Source of the DNA: Cyclostephanos tholiformis
Lineage: Eukaryota > Bacillariophyta > Thalassiosirophyceae > Thalassiosirales > Thalassiosiraceae
DNA: 12,866 nt
NCBI GenBank assembly: GCA_036939975.1
Contig: JALLPB010000800.1
Location: 1 to 12,866 of the forward strand
Direction: 5' to 3'
Within the stretch, counting starts at the first letter, position 1. Every line of letters starts with the position of its first letter. Of this stretch, positions 1 to 8,882 are shown piece by piece. The notes under the pieces were generated by a model. That model was not told where the DNA came from and made no database searches. It saw only the letters and a program-made list of their open reading frames with translations. Both the position numbers and the translations under genes were made by a program.

Positions 1-407
1 CCGCCATGGTGGTGTTCTTTTTTGGAGGTGGATGGTCTTTCAATGTACTATTCCTACGAAGATTAAACAAACGTTGGCTTTGAAATACAAAAATAGTTAA
101 ATTAAAATGTTTCATTTATAGTAATCACTCGTACTTTATGCGCACATGCACACTTGCGCACATGCACGCGAACAAAATCTCAACCAAACCTAACATAAAA
201 CATAAAAAAAACGAAAAATCAGGAACATCTTCACTGTTCCTAAAATTTTTTATGTCTACACGTTTTACGTCTACACGCTCAAAGAAATCACAGCCTAAGA
301 CCACTTGAGTTAACTGATCACGACGGATCTGGACTGACATGATTGTCCTCGTAGCTCTTCTACATAGTAGGCAAAGGAGCTCATCTCTAATAGGCAGGTT
401 TTCACAT
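1..407. other. Gene-free left edge, 3' flank of EDC4
   Basis: No supportable gene is seen. The stretch is AT-rich and probably holds the EDC4 3' UTR. A 71-codon minus-strand open frame at 340-125 has no recognisable features and is left out. It contains two short direct repeats: a 13-mer at 139-151 and 155-167, and GTCTACACG at 254-262 and 269-277. A minus-strand ATG in a good context (ACCACCATGG) lies at 7-5 and could begin a gene running off the left edge, but two to three codons are too few to judge. Confidence 0.5.
139..167. repeat. Two 13-bp direct repeats, period 16
   Basis: TGCGCACATGCAC occurs at 139-151 and exactly again at 155-167, separated by three bases. It lies in the 3' flank of EDC4. 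Function is unknown, and a small tandem duplication is enough to explain it. Confidence 0.8.
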
Positions 408-3400
408 CTACATAACTAAGCCACGAATAACCTGCACCAGCGTTTGCATCGGCCGTCGGAATACAGGATCGCAAGTGGACATTTTGCCATTAATATTCAC
501 CAAGAGTTGCTGAACGACACTTCCCACATCTGTAATTTAATGATAAAATTGCCGTAATGAGAAGATTACTCAGCAATGATACAAGACGCGAACGATGAAT
601 TACATCCCATGCTGCATTATTGAATTGAATAGATCACGAAAAAACTTACGTCGTTGGATGTTTACGTTTGACGGATCTATCGTGACCGCAATCTCCTGGA
701 GCCATTTCAAAATCGTTTTGATATCCCCCGCATCTGTTGCTGGGACCAACATCGCGCCCAGCTGTTGTAACAAACAAATCATGATCGGTTGACTGATAGA
801 TAATTCGTCTCCATTGAACAGAGTCTCAGCGTCCGCCTTCTTGCATGCGTACAGGACCAGATCGCCATCAGAGGCGGAGACAGCCTTTGTGAATGCATCC
901 TCATACTTTTGCGCTTGGCAAAGTGCTGCGATTTCATCGCGTATTCCCAAGGGAAGAGCGGTACCTTCCTGTATTTCTCTAATATTGCTGTGGGTCTGAT
1001 TCGAGCCGCTTGCATCCACGACTCCGCGAAGCTGGGCCACCTCCGCCGTTAGCAATTGGATCGCCTCGCTCATTTGCGTCATCTGCGTAATCATGGCCTG
1101 CAATACCGGCACCGAGGCGTTGGTTTGATTCATCGTCATTTGGGTGAGTCCCTGGTCCAGAGACATGGAGGTTTGCTCGAACATTTGCCGCGTCGCTGCT
1201 TCGTACGCTGGGATCATGACTTCTCTCATCGTCTAGACACAAACGGGGGAAAGCGATAATTAGGACACAGTTTTCGGCAATCGAGTGGGGTGCCCAACAC
1301 AGCGATCGTCGGTGGATTCTCGGCTTTCAAAAAAAAACTCACCTGATGTAACGAATTCATGATCAACGGCTGTATAGCCTCCACAGCCTCCTTCGCTGCA
1401 GAAGTCGCGCTGTCCTTCGCTACTTTCTCCGCCATCTTACCGAGCTTTTTATCTAGACTCGTCCCCCACCCAGATGACAACCCCGATGAGATCTCGCGTT
1501 GTACAGCCTGTCCGGTTCTCTTATCCATGTCCTTGAAGGAAGAGAGGACGGCGGAGGTCACCTCTGACGCTATCGTCTCTCGTAACAAAGAAAGGAGTTG
1601 CGCCTCGTGAGATCTAATCTGGGTGGCGACCTCCCGCTGTAGATCGGCATTTGAAACCCCCGCGCTAACGACGGGCGCGCACGAGGTATCCGCAGCGGCG
1701 GTCTTGGGAAGGGCACGAGGGGGCGTGTCGATAGCGGGTTCTAGATTGGGTTCCTGGCGCAGCAATATCTTCACCGGGGCGTGGGGCCGATTCGACTGAG
1801 GGGCCTGTGCCTTCTTGGCGCCGTCTAGTCCATTCTTCTTGTTCGACTTCTTAGGTGGCTTGCCGGCCAATGACGACGCCATCGCAGAAGATGCGACCGA
1901 GCCGGATGTGACGGGTGCCAAGGGCGCGATCGATTTCGGGAAAGGCACGTCCGATTCGCTGCCGCTAAAACTCAGCACTTGATCGGGCAACAGGAAGTGC
2001 GTGGGTGGCATGACAGACGGGAAGCCCAGGCCAGGGGGAGCGGAATCTGTGCGGGGGAGCATCTCTGTAGGCGGTGGAGAGACCGTCGTCACAGCGGCGG
2101 CAGAGGTGGGTGGGGGAGAGGGAACTGCGATGGAGCACAGCCAGTTCGAGAAGGAATCGGGTTCCGTCGTCGCCGCGGTGGTCGGTGCGCTCTCCCCGCG
2201 GTCGTCCTCGTTTACGCTGTCGTTAGTCGAATACTCGACGTCAGCAAGCCCATCATCCTCCTCGACGTCGTAGTCCTCCTCAAATTCTTCCTCTTTCGCA
2301 TCATCGTCTCCCTCCTCGTCGCCATCATCTCCATAGTCCTCGTAGTTGTCGTCCTTGTCGTGGACGTCATCGCCTCGACCCAAAAGCGTAACCCCTGGCG
2401 CCAAATTCCCGGTGTCCATCCCCTTCCGGGATTCCGGAGGCGCGCACATTCCCCCGGTCAGCGTCAGCATCTGAACGACCTTGCTCTGGAGGCAGCACAG
2501 GGTCACATCGATCTCCTCTGTCAGAGAACGGACACAAACGTGGGGGGGGATGGAGGGCGGGGGGGGCGCCACGGAGAGTGAATAAACGGGATGGACCACG
2601 TTCAATGTCGTCACGTAGTCGAATCCCACGACCGCCACCTCCGTCGTGGAGGAGGCCGAGGCGTTGTCACCGTAGTCCGACCATACGGTATCGAGATGCA
2701 AAGCGTGCAATAGGCCGACGTTGCGCTCGGCCATGAGCACGAACGAGGACGGCGGTGCGACGTCCTCCTCTTCCTCGCCCCCCTTGCCGCCACCGATCCC
2801 GGAAACGACGCCGTTGGCGACGCGAGACGACTTCGGGCGGTACGGCGCCGGGCATATTTCGAGCGACATCATGTCCGACGCCGACGACAGGTCGACGCCG
2901 ACGCGTCGTAGTCCGAAGACGCGCAGTAGCGTCGGGAGGGCGATGTCCCCGGATGGGACACGACGGAAGGACGAGTAGAGGGCGACGGTGTGATTCATGT
3001 CCGTGCCGACCACGAAAGGCGGGGTGACGGCCTCGCCGCGGTCTTTTCCCCTCCCCCGATCCCCCGCGCACGATGCTGGATCCGCATACCGTGGTAGGAA
3101 GAGGACGCGAGTGACCCTCCTCGTACCTCCATCGACCTCGTCGTAGTTTTTTCCGACCCACATGGACGAAGCCAAGAGGAGGGGCGAAGACGACGAAGAA
3201 GCGAGGTCCCAAAGATTCACGACTCCGTCGTCGTGACCCGTGAGCGCGTGGGATTCGTTTCCGACGCTCGACCACGCGACGTCGTTGGCTCCAGTATCGG
3301 AGACGATCATCCGCGCGCCAGCGCCCTCGACGTCATCCGCCAAGTCGCACACGGCGTGGCCCTCGACGTCGTCCCGTCGAGTGCGAAGTCCCTTGGTATC

Positions 3401-4201
3401 CACGAGTATCCCGATCGTCCTCCCTCCTTCGCATTCCGATACCAAATTGCGATGAAGGAGCAGGAACGAGCATGGATCGGACGGATGCCACGAAATGAGG
3501 TTCACCCCCACACCCCCGACGCGTATTTCCGTCAGCTTGTCAGCGCCCAAGTTCGAATCGTCCTTGCCCGACGAACGTAGTCGCCATATCAGCACGGACG
3601 CCCTATCGCGAATGCCGCCTATCGTGGCGAGGACGTCCGCCCCCCCCGGGCATGGCACGGCGGGGGGACTATTCGCACAACCGCGCACTGCGGCGGCCGT
3701 CGTCGTCGTCGTCGTCGTCGTCGTCCCCCCGATGGTACCGCGCCCGCGCTGACGATCACGGGCCTCGACGAGATCGAGCCACAATCCCGAGACCCCCCCC
3801 ACGTCGTGTCGGTCGTCGTTGTTGTCGTCTCCCCTCCCCCCTCCCCCCCCTCCTCCCCTCCCGCCCGGGAAGAAGGACGCATCGACTAGACGTGACCCCC
3901 CGTCGTGTCCGCGAAGTAGTGCCTTGGCGGCGGATTGACGATCGATGACGCGCACTAGTCCCTTCCTAACGGCATATGCGACATAACGGGAATTCACGGC
4001 GAGGAGACGACCGGATGTTGGAATAGGATGAGATTTCGAGGATTGGCCGCCGTTGTCGATGCCGTACCCATCGTTGGGGACAGAGGTGAAGTGGGCGATG
4101 GGGGATGCGCGGAGGGAGGCGAGTTGTTCCTGCGCTGACGGGGGGGGGGGGGAGTAGAGACAACCGATGCCCGAGCTAATGGGTGGCAGGGGCGTCGTCA
4201 T
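408..4201 (-). CDS. EDC4: EDC4/Ge-1/VARICOSE-like mRNA decapping scaffold, three exons
   Basis: Coding exons are 4201-1343, 1232-650 and 529-408, giving about 1187 residues (human EDC4 is about 1400). Intron 1 (1342-1233) has a CAG|GTGAGT donor and is phase 0. Intron 2 (649-530) has a GTAAGT donor and a TTACAG acceptor and is phase 1. Both joins restore the frame, and the last exon ends in a VARICOSE-like tail (...TLVQVIRGLVM) before TAG at 410-408. A divergent N-terminal WD40 region spans about residues 65-590, with ISWHP near 236 and TGHDDGVVNLWDL near 321. An acidic linker follows (about 610-670), then a Ser/Pro/Lys-rich linker, a long helical or coiled-coil segment from about 853 (MIPAYEAATRQMFEQ is typical of the family), and a C-terminal helical domain. 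In the family it links DCP2/DCP1 in cytoplasmic P-bodies to promote decapping. Coding low complexity includes poly-Thr and Gly-rich runs. Confidence 0.87.
530..649 (-). other. EDC4 intron 2 (120 bp)
   Basis: The donor is CGAC|GTAAGT at 649-644 and the acceptor is AATTACAG, ending at 530. It is phase 1: C at 650 plus AT at 529-528 encode His. Without splicing, the frame stops at 602-600. With splicing, 39 further codons run to TAG at 410-408 and give the family-like C-terminus. Confidence 0.8.
1233..1342 (-). other. EDC4 intron 1 (110 bp)
   Basis: The donor is CAG|GTGAGT reading down from 1342, followed by a T-run. The acceptor is GTCTAG, ending at 1233. It is phase 0. Reading into the intron gives a stop after 38 codons at 1226. 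Splicing joins ...MNSLHQ to TMREVMIPAYEAATRQ, which restores the conserved helical region. Confidence 0.85.
3698..3725. repeat. (CGT)9 trinucleotide tract inside EDC4 exon 1
   Basis: Nine CGT units on the plus strand read as ACG codons on the coding strand, giving the poly-Thr run at about residues 160-168. It sits in a low-complexity loop of the WD40 region and probably varies in length between alleles. Confidence 0.85.
4140..4152. repeat. 13-G homopolymer in EDC4 exon 1
   Basis: Thirteen consecutive G on the plus strand encode the Pro run near residues 18-21 of EDC4 (read as C on the minus strand). Tracts like this are prone to replication slippage and sequencing length errors, so the N-terminal frame depends on this count being right. 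The frame is open on both sides as written. Confidence 0.85.
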
Positions 4202-4560
4202 TTTATTTTTCGCTTTCGATCAGTTTTAAGGAGTTGATAAGGCGGCTTGATGAAAATAGTATGATGATAAGTAGTGCTCTAGAGGATGTTGATGTCGATA
4301 TTATCTGTCTGCTGAGGGATCAATGCACCAATCATCGTCGCCGTCGACTTAACTTCTTCCCGCCCACTCACAACATGTGTTATTGTGTGGTGTGACGAGG
4401 AAATCGAACGGGCGGGTCGAGGCAAGGCAAAAAGCAACAAGGCTCTCCATCGCTACTCAGAGAGACAGACAGACGGAGATATCGCTAAAACGCGCCATTG
4501 AAAGTGCAGTCGCAGTTGATTTTATTAATAATATATTATTACATTTTTACATTTTCGACC
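4202..4560. promoter_or_regulatory. Divergent intergenic region between EDC4 and the DEAD-box helicase
   Basis: The 359 bp between the two ATG codons must hold the 5' UTRs and promoters of both genes. The segment 4498-4560 just before the helicase start is very AT-rich. One CCAAT pentamer lies at 4328-4332. No convincing TATA box or palindrome was recognised, and start sites cannot be placed by eye. Confidence 0.6.
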
Positions 4561-7120
4561 ATGGGAGGCAATAATAGACGTCGTCGTCGTAAGGCTAGTA
4601 AAACCTCTCGCGGCGGCGATGATGACCACAGAACGAAGGCACGAGATGATGACGGTACAACAATCCTCGTTCGCATCGAATCCAGCAGGGCCGACAACGA
4701 CGATAACGATGGCGATGGCGATGATACCGATGATGCCAACTATCAGTCACCGGCGTGGTCGGTAGATTATGTGATGAACGTCGAAGGGAAAGAACCCCCT
4801 CCTTCGAAGTTCACCGTCGTCATCTCCTCCGACGATGAAGCCGCGATGATGCCTTCGATTACGGACGTCGGCCTAATCATCGTCCGGGGCACCCTCGATA
4901 AGATAACGAGGCGCAATTCCAAGCGGTCGAGGAAGAAGAGGAAGGATGACGCTACGGGAGGCTGTTCGTCGAGTGATAATATTATAACCGAGGCTAAACC
5001 CACGCCCGTGCAATTGAGATTATGGCCCGCATTGCTGAATTCCCTCGACGAATCGATGTCTCCTTCTCGTGGGAGGGGGGGAAGGGGGGGAATATCCGAC
5101 GAGCCCATGAACGTCGTGGGCATCGCGCCTACGGGGACCGGTAAGTACTTAAGGAAGAAAAATCCTCCGCGCGAGGCGAGGCCCGGAGTGTCCCATGTTT
5201 TGTCCGTCCCCCGTGAAGGATTTTTTCTTATTTTTGTTGCCTTTTTCCATATACTTACTTACGTTCTCTCTCAGGGAAAACCATGTCGTATTTGGTCCCC
5301 ATCATCAGTCATTGCGTTATGACCCTTCTTCGTGAGGTTAATCAAGCTGCTCGTTGTGATTCGAAGAAGCATAACACAACGAGTGTACGCGGATTGGTCC
5401 TCGTACCAACGAGGGAACTTGCGACACAGGTGTCGAGGGAATGCACCTTGGTATGCAAGGTCGCTAATAAATATTTGACGAAGAAGTTTGATCATGTTGG
5501 CGACGCTGATGCATTATCGATGAGGGTGGAATCCCTTCCCGTGTATGGAGGGGTGGACATCGAGTCGCAGGTATCGATGCTAATTGGAAGAACGGACGAA
5601 GAATCGACGTCCGGTATTACTCCCTTCTCCTCCCTGTCGTTGGTCGTGGCGGCTACGCCCGGTCGATTGTTGGATATACTCAGAGGGAGGTCCGATTCCG
5701 ATGATAACGAGAGATCGGCGACGTTGGCAGCATTCGGCGATCTCCGGGCGATAGTCTTCGACGAGGCGGATCGAATGGCGATGAACGCGGATATGGCAGG
5801 ACAAGTCGATGACGTCGTCTCCATTTTGAGGGGCGTTATTCGAGCGAGGGATGTCGCCGGCTTGAGAGGAGCGTCGAAGGACGGAGGGGATGGCGAATTG
5901 TTATCCTGTCTCGTGTCCGCGACGTTTCCTGAAAAGGCCAGGGAAATGTGCGAGAAATGGGTTCCGCGATCGCGCGTCGTTGTGAAGGTCGATTCCTCGC
6001 TGGCGGGTGGAAACGAGCCATCGGCGAATAATCGATCGTCTTGCGGGGGGGGGACGAACGCCGGCGAGGATGGTGGCGAGAAATCCGCCGAGGCATCTTC
6101 GTCCGAGAGGAATATATCTCGAAATCTCGATTTGTCGTCTATTCCGTCGAATATCGTGCAAACGCTTCACGTCTGCTCCAATCACAAGAAGCCGAGGAAA
6201 CTCATTCTTACTCTACAAAGAATTTACGCGAGGAAGGAAGAAGGGGAGGGGCGATTTACGGCCAATAACCGACTGACCATCGTTTTCTTTGGACAGATCA
6301 AGACCGTTAAGTATGTATCGAAGCTATTGGTCAAAGAGGGATTGAGATGCGTCGAGTTATACGGGAGCCTTCATCAAAATGAGCGAGAGAAGAGACTCCT
6401 GGAGTTTAAATCAGGTGGGGTTGTGTATCGTGTGTGTCTTTTTTGTTTTTATGTTGTCCCTGCGTACCATTTAAAGTCAGCCAGAAATTATCTCATCGGC
6501 AGTACTCCTTCTCAAAAAAAATGGACAGGCAAAACTCCTATACTTCTGGCGACTGACATAGCGGCGAGAGGCATCCACATTAATAATGTACACTATGTGG
6601 TCAATTATGATTTTCCCAGTTCCCTCGATCAGGTATGTGTCTTAAACTGTTTCGTCATTTCAGTATCCCTGGTTTCGTCCACCTTTCTTCTGCTGAATGA
6701 CTTTTTGTTCGCAAATGCACTCAGTATGTGCATAGATGTGGACGAGCGGGAAGGAAAGACGCTTTAAACGGAGAAGTTTCTCAGAATCCACCAACAGTCT
6801 ACAGCTTTTTCACTCGTGAATTTTCTGCAATGGCAAGTTCAGTATTGGACTTGTTGAAGACTTGTCGTGCATGGGTCGATCCAAACTTAATCGCACTGGT
6901 GGAAGATATCAAGACATCAGCCCACAGACTGAACAGAGATGGACAAAAGAAGAGGAAAAGAGAAAAAGAGTCAACTGATATTTCAGGGAAAACTGGAGAG
7001 ACTGAAGATGATGTTGATTCGGACAATGACCGATTTTCTTCCTTAGGCAAAAGCGTTTTGAAGCGTGCTGGTCATGTAAGTGCTGCCGAAGATTCAGATG
7101 ATGATGATGAGAGCATATAG
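4561..7120 (+). CDS. DEAD-box ATP-dependent RNA helicase, four exons
   Basis: Exons are 4561-5140, 5275-6414, 6529-6632 and 6725-7120, giving about 739 residues. Splicing rebuilds motif I across intron 1 (APTGTG|KT, 189-196), motif V across intron 2, and motif VI across intron 3 (DQ|YVHRCGRAGR, 607-618). Other motifs are Q motif PTPVQ (147-151), PTREL (238-242), TPGR (321-324), DEAD (356-359), SAT (408-410) and ATDIAARGI (581-589). These cover both RecA lobes of an ATP-dependent RNA unwinding or RNP-remodelling enzyme. About 145 basic and acidic low-complexity residues precede the core. A Gly/Ser-rich insert sits at about 434-476, and the tail is acidic (SDDDDES). Start 4561 is chosen for its CGACCATGG context; an in-frame upstream ATG at 4498 would add 21 hydrophobic residues. 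The subfamily is not assigned. His590 stands where many DEAD-box proteins have Asp (RGLD). Confidence 0.9.
5141..5274 (+). other. Helicase intron 1 (134 bp)
   Basis: The donor is ACCG|GTAAGT and the acceptor is CTCTCTCAG|GG after a pyrimidine-rich stretch. It is phase 1 and interrupts the Walker A codon series, so only the spliced mRNA encodes an intact GTGKT. Confidence 0.9.
6415..6528 (+). other. Helicase intron 2 (114 bp), stop-free and in frame
   Basis: The donor is ATCAG|GTGGGG, unlike the GTRAGN/GTATGT donors elsewhere in the window. The acceptor is GGACAG|GC. It is phase 1, and splicing gives FKSGKTPILLATD as expected for motif V. The length is a multiple of three and the frame stays open through it, so a retained copy would insert 38 residues after Ser573. 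Confidence 0.8.
6633..6724 (+). other. Helicase intron 3 (92 bp)
   Basis: The donor is CAG|GTATGT and the acceptor is GCACTCAG|TATG. It is phase 0. Splicing joins SSLDQ to YVHRCGRAGR and completes motif VI. Unspliced reading stops at 6765-6767. Confidence 0.88.
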
Positions 7121-7231
7121 CAGATCCACTTTTGTCCACGATGAAGTCTCCGTGAGGTCCGTTACATGTGGGTAGCCGTTTGCTTTTAACGGTAATTCAA
7201 TTTTATAGCACTATCTGTAAAATAGTATGGC
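7121..7231. other. Convergent 3' spacer between helicase and phosphatase
   Basis: Only 111 bp separate the two stop codons, so the 3' UTRs of these convergent genes probably overlap. It contains a small inverted repeat (CCGTT at 7176-7180, AACGG at 7188-7192) and AT-rich sequence. No gene is seen. Confidence 0.6.
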
Positions 7232-8609
7232 TCAACCAACGTAGTCGTCCACCTCATGTAATTTATGCACGTGTACATTTCGCGGTTTGCCACATGATTG
7301 AGGGAGATCCAAACTGAGCCTGTTTCGTTCATTCACTGTGTCGAGTGAAGCAAGCAGTATCAGAATGATTCAGTTCGGAATAGGTAACTCACGACCACGG
7401 AAAAATACTCACGCTCCATCCATGAGTGCCCATGCGAGTCTCTGGTTTTGTTCATTGTTATCAATTCACCTAAAACAAGTTGCATTTTTTATGTAAGTAT
7501 GAACAGCGGGTGACACGAACTGGCAATACCGTGAAGTAAACCCCGAACAACTCACAGTTGTTAGGATTCCGCGACTTTTCAAAGTCATCAACAGACCACT
7601 GGAACCATCGCATCAAGAAGAATCGCAATGCAAGTCCTGAATAGTAACAATTCAAGGGCCGAACGTGAGACAATAAAGAGCAGCTAATATCATGCATTTC
7701 TCCAAAGAGTAGAAAACGTACTCACCGTGTGTTACAATGATTACGTTCATGTTATCAAGATCATGCCCTTCGACACCGTACCGAGTGCAATCTCGCACTA
7801 AAGTTGGGATGAAAGATGAAACTCTGCTGTAAACATCAAGACCGGCTTCGCCACTGGGGAATCTGTAGAAGAAACGTCCGAATTTAGACCTCTCTGCCTT
7901 GGCGGCTAATATACCAAAAATCGCCCCCAAGTTTTGTCAATGATTGATGCCCGGACGAATGATTGAATCAGAGCCAACATGGGCGTTAACACTAAAGATA
8001 CTGTTCATCGATTCGCACTCACCCAAGACATGCTGCACACTCTGAAAGTTTCCAATCTGCTGCTCAGAAATACGAGGCTCCTCTAAACAGGCAACGACTT
8101 CTTTGTCGTTAAAGAATGGCATGATGGCATCTAGCGTTTGTTTGGTACGGAGGTAGGGCGAGTGGTAGAACACAACGGATGCTTCCTTTTCGCATATTAA
8201 TTCGCGCAGATTTTTTCCTGCTTCTGCGTAATTAAGTCGGGGGAGGAGGGGAGGGGGACACAAACCGTGTCAAATGTATTATTCGACACGTGAATGCTCC
8301 AACATCCAACACGTCGAATCGCAATAATACAAATTGCTCACCATGTGCTTGCTTCACTCCGACATCTGTGAGCGGAATCCTCCAGTCAGCGGTGGTAACG
8401 TAAGCTCTCTCGTCGACGTTCCCAATCGATTGGCCGTGCCTCAATAGGATGATCCTACGCGGACGAAAGTCAATGTTGTTCTTAGGAGCGACCGACGAAA
8501 ATGGAAGAAAGCGACGGCGGGAGATGAAGCCACCTTGAAGTTTCCACTCCCGTATTAGTTTTCCGCCGATGGGGCCGAACGCGGCCGATGTGCGTCCTGT
8601 TATCATCAT
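7232..8609 (-). CDS. Histidine phosphatase, AT74-type phosphoglycerate mutase-like protein, six exons
   Basis: Exons are 8609-8342, 8223-8023, 7905-7726, 7636-7556, 7469-7413 and 7335-7232, giving about 296 residues. The first four joins rebuild a histidine-phosphatase fold close in order and spacing to plant AT74-like proteins. It has RHGQS with phospho-acceptor His58 and Arg57, SPYLRTKQT with phosphate-pocket Arg115, ISEQQIGNFQ with probable acid Glu143, FGRFFYRFPSGE (165-176), and VTHG with His216 split across intron 3. Family members are phosphatases or mutases on small phosphoesters; the substrate cannot be read here. The last two joins (NNCELITMN, then WMELNERN) rest on splice sites and frame and are less sure. 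The first ATG in frame is at 8609. Upstream codons stay open to TAA at about 8726-8724 without an ATG, so a further 5' exon is possible. Confidence 0.82.
7336..7412 (-). other. Phosphatase intron 5 (77 bp)
   Basis: The donor is GAGC|GTGAGT at 7412 and the acceptor is CGACACAG, ending at 7336. It is phase 1. Splicing adds 34 residues including SCGKPRNVHVHKL and ends at TGA 7234-7232. Without it, the frame ends after about 15 more codons. Confidence 0.62.
7470..7555 (-). other. Phosphatase intron 4 (86 bp)
   Basis: The donor is AACT|GTGAGT and the acceptor is TTGTTTTAG, ending at 7470. It is phase 1. Splicing gives NPNNCELITMN, similar to the NNFGNCE segment of plant relatives. Unspliced reading also passes through CEL and then adds an unrelated tail to a stop at 7472-7470. 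Confidence 0.68.
7637..7725 (-). other. Phosphatase intron 3 (89 bp)
   Basis: The donor is CACG|GTGAGT at 7725 and the acceptor is CTATTCAG, ending at 7637. It is phase 1, and splicing restores VTHGLALRFFLMRWF around the second catalytic His. Confidence 0.88.
7906..8022 (-). other. Phosphatase intron 2 (117 bp)
   Basis: The donor is TTGG|GTGAGT and the acceptor is ATATTAG, ending at 7906. It is phase 1. Splicing gives QHVLAAKAERSKFGRFF. The 14-residue spacing between NFQ and FGR matches what I recall of plant AT74 proteins. Confidence 0.82.
8224..8341 (-). other. Phosphatase intron 1 (118 bp)
   Basis: The donor is CATG|GTGAGC at 8341 and the acceptor is TTACGCAG, ending at 8224. It is phase 1. 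Splicing gives ...KQAHEAGKNLREL. Confidence 0.85.
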
Positions 8610-8707
8610 GACAGGTTGGGGTGTAAGGCCGAGTGCCGCTGTCAAAACTTCAGTGGAGAACGAAGAGAGTGGGGGAGGGGAGAAATAATTACTATATTTG
8701 AGACGCG

Positions 8708-8717
8708 TACTTAAGTA
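8708..8717. promoter_or_regulatory. 10-bp perfect palindrome TACTTAAGTA
   Basis: The sequence equals its own reverse complement. It lies 10 bp to the left of the longer palindrome in the divergent promoter region and shares the TAC/GTA ends, so the two may be related dimer-binding sites. Function is inferred from location only. Confidence 0.45.
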
Positions 8718-8727
8718 ATTTTATGTG

Positions 8728-8741
8728 TACCTACGTAGGTA
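8728..8741. promoter_or_regulatory. 14-bp perfect palindrome TACCTACGTAGGTA
   Basis: A perfect 14-bp inverted repeat with no spacer and a TACGTA core. It lies about 119 bp from the phosphatase ATG and 141 bp from the PLP-enzyme ATG. It is a plausible symmetric binding site for a dimeric factor, but no factor can be named. Confidence 0.5.
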
Positions 8742-8882
8742 GATGTCTAATTTAGAATCTCGTCCATCCGTCGACCGTCGTAACTTTTCCTCCGCTGATT
8801 TTTCATGGGAGGGGCAGATAGAGAGAGTGGAAGCGAGCACTGAAGTCGAACCCCGCGCCCTAACCCTACGTCGTGATCCACG

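Larger units (their letters stand above)
8610..8882. promoter_or_regulatory. Divergent intergenic region between phosphatase and PLP enzyme
   Basis: The 273 bp between the two ATG codons must serve as a shared promoter region. It holds a 10-bp perfect palindrome (8708-8717), a 14-bp perfect palindrome (8728-8741), and a CCCTAACCCTA stretch at 8858-8868 just before the PLP-enzyme start. No TATA box was recognised with confidence. Confidence 0.6.

Noticed and set aside
125..340. 71-codon minus-strand frame in the left flank
   Set aside because: It has a hydrophobic centre but no family resemblance, codon bias or start context, and it lies in the probable EDC4 3' UTR.
1979..3580. Several 80-200 codon plus-strand frames and antisense frames across EDC4 exon 1
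   Set aside because: They are low-complexity shadows of a GC-rich, repeat-rich exon. EDC4 alone shows family conservation.
4498..4560. Helicase start at the upstream ATG, giving a hydrophobic N-terminus
   Set aside because: The 21 added residues come from very AT-rich leader DNA, and the ATG at 4561 has a much better context. A membrane or secretory leader would not fit an RNA helicase.
6007..6276. Alternative-frame open readings in helicase exon 2
   Set aside because: They overlap the DEAD-box frame, which carries all helicase motifs, and their translations are Arg-rich and featureless.
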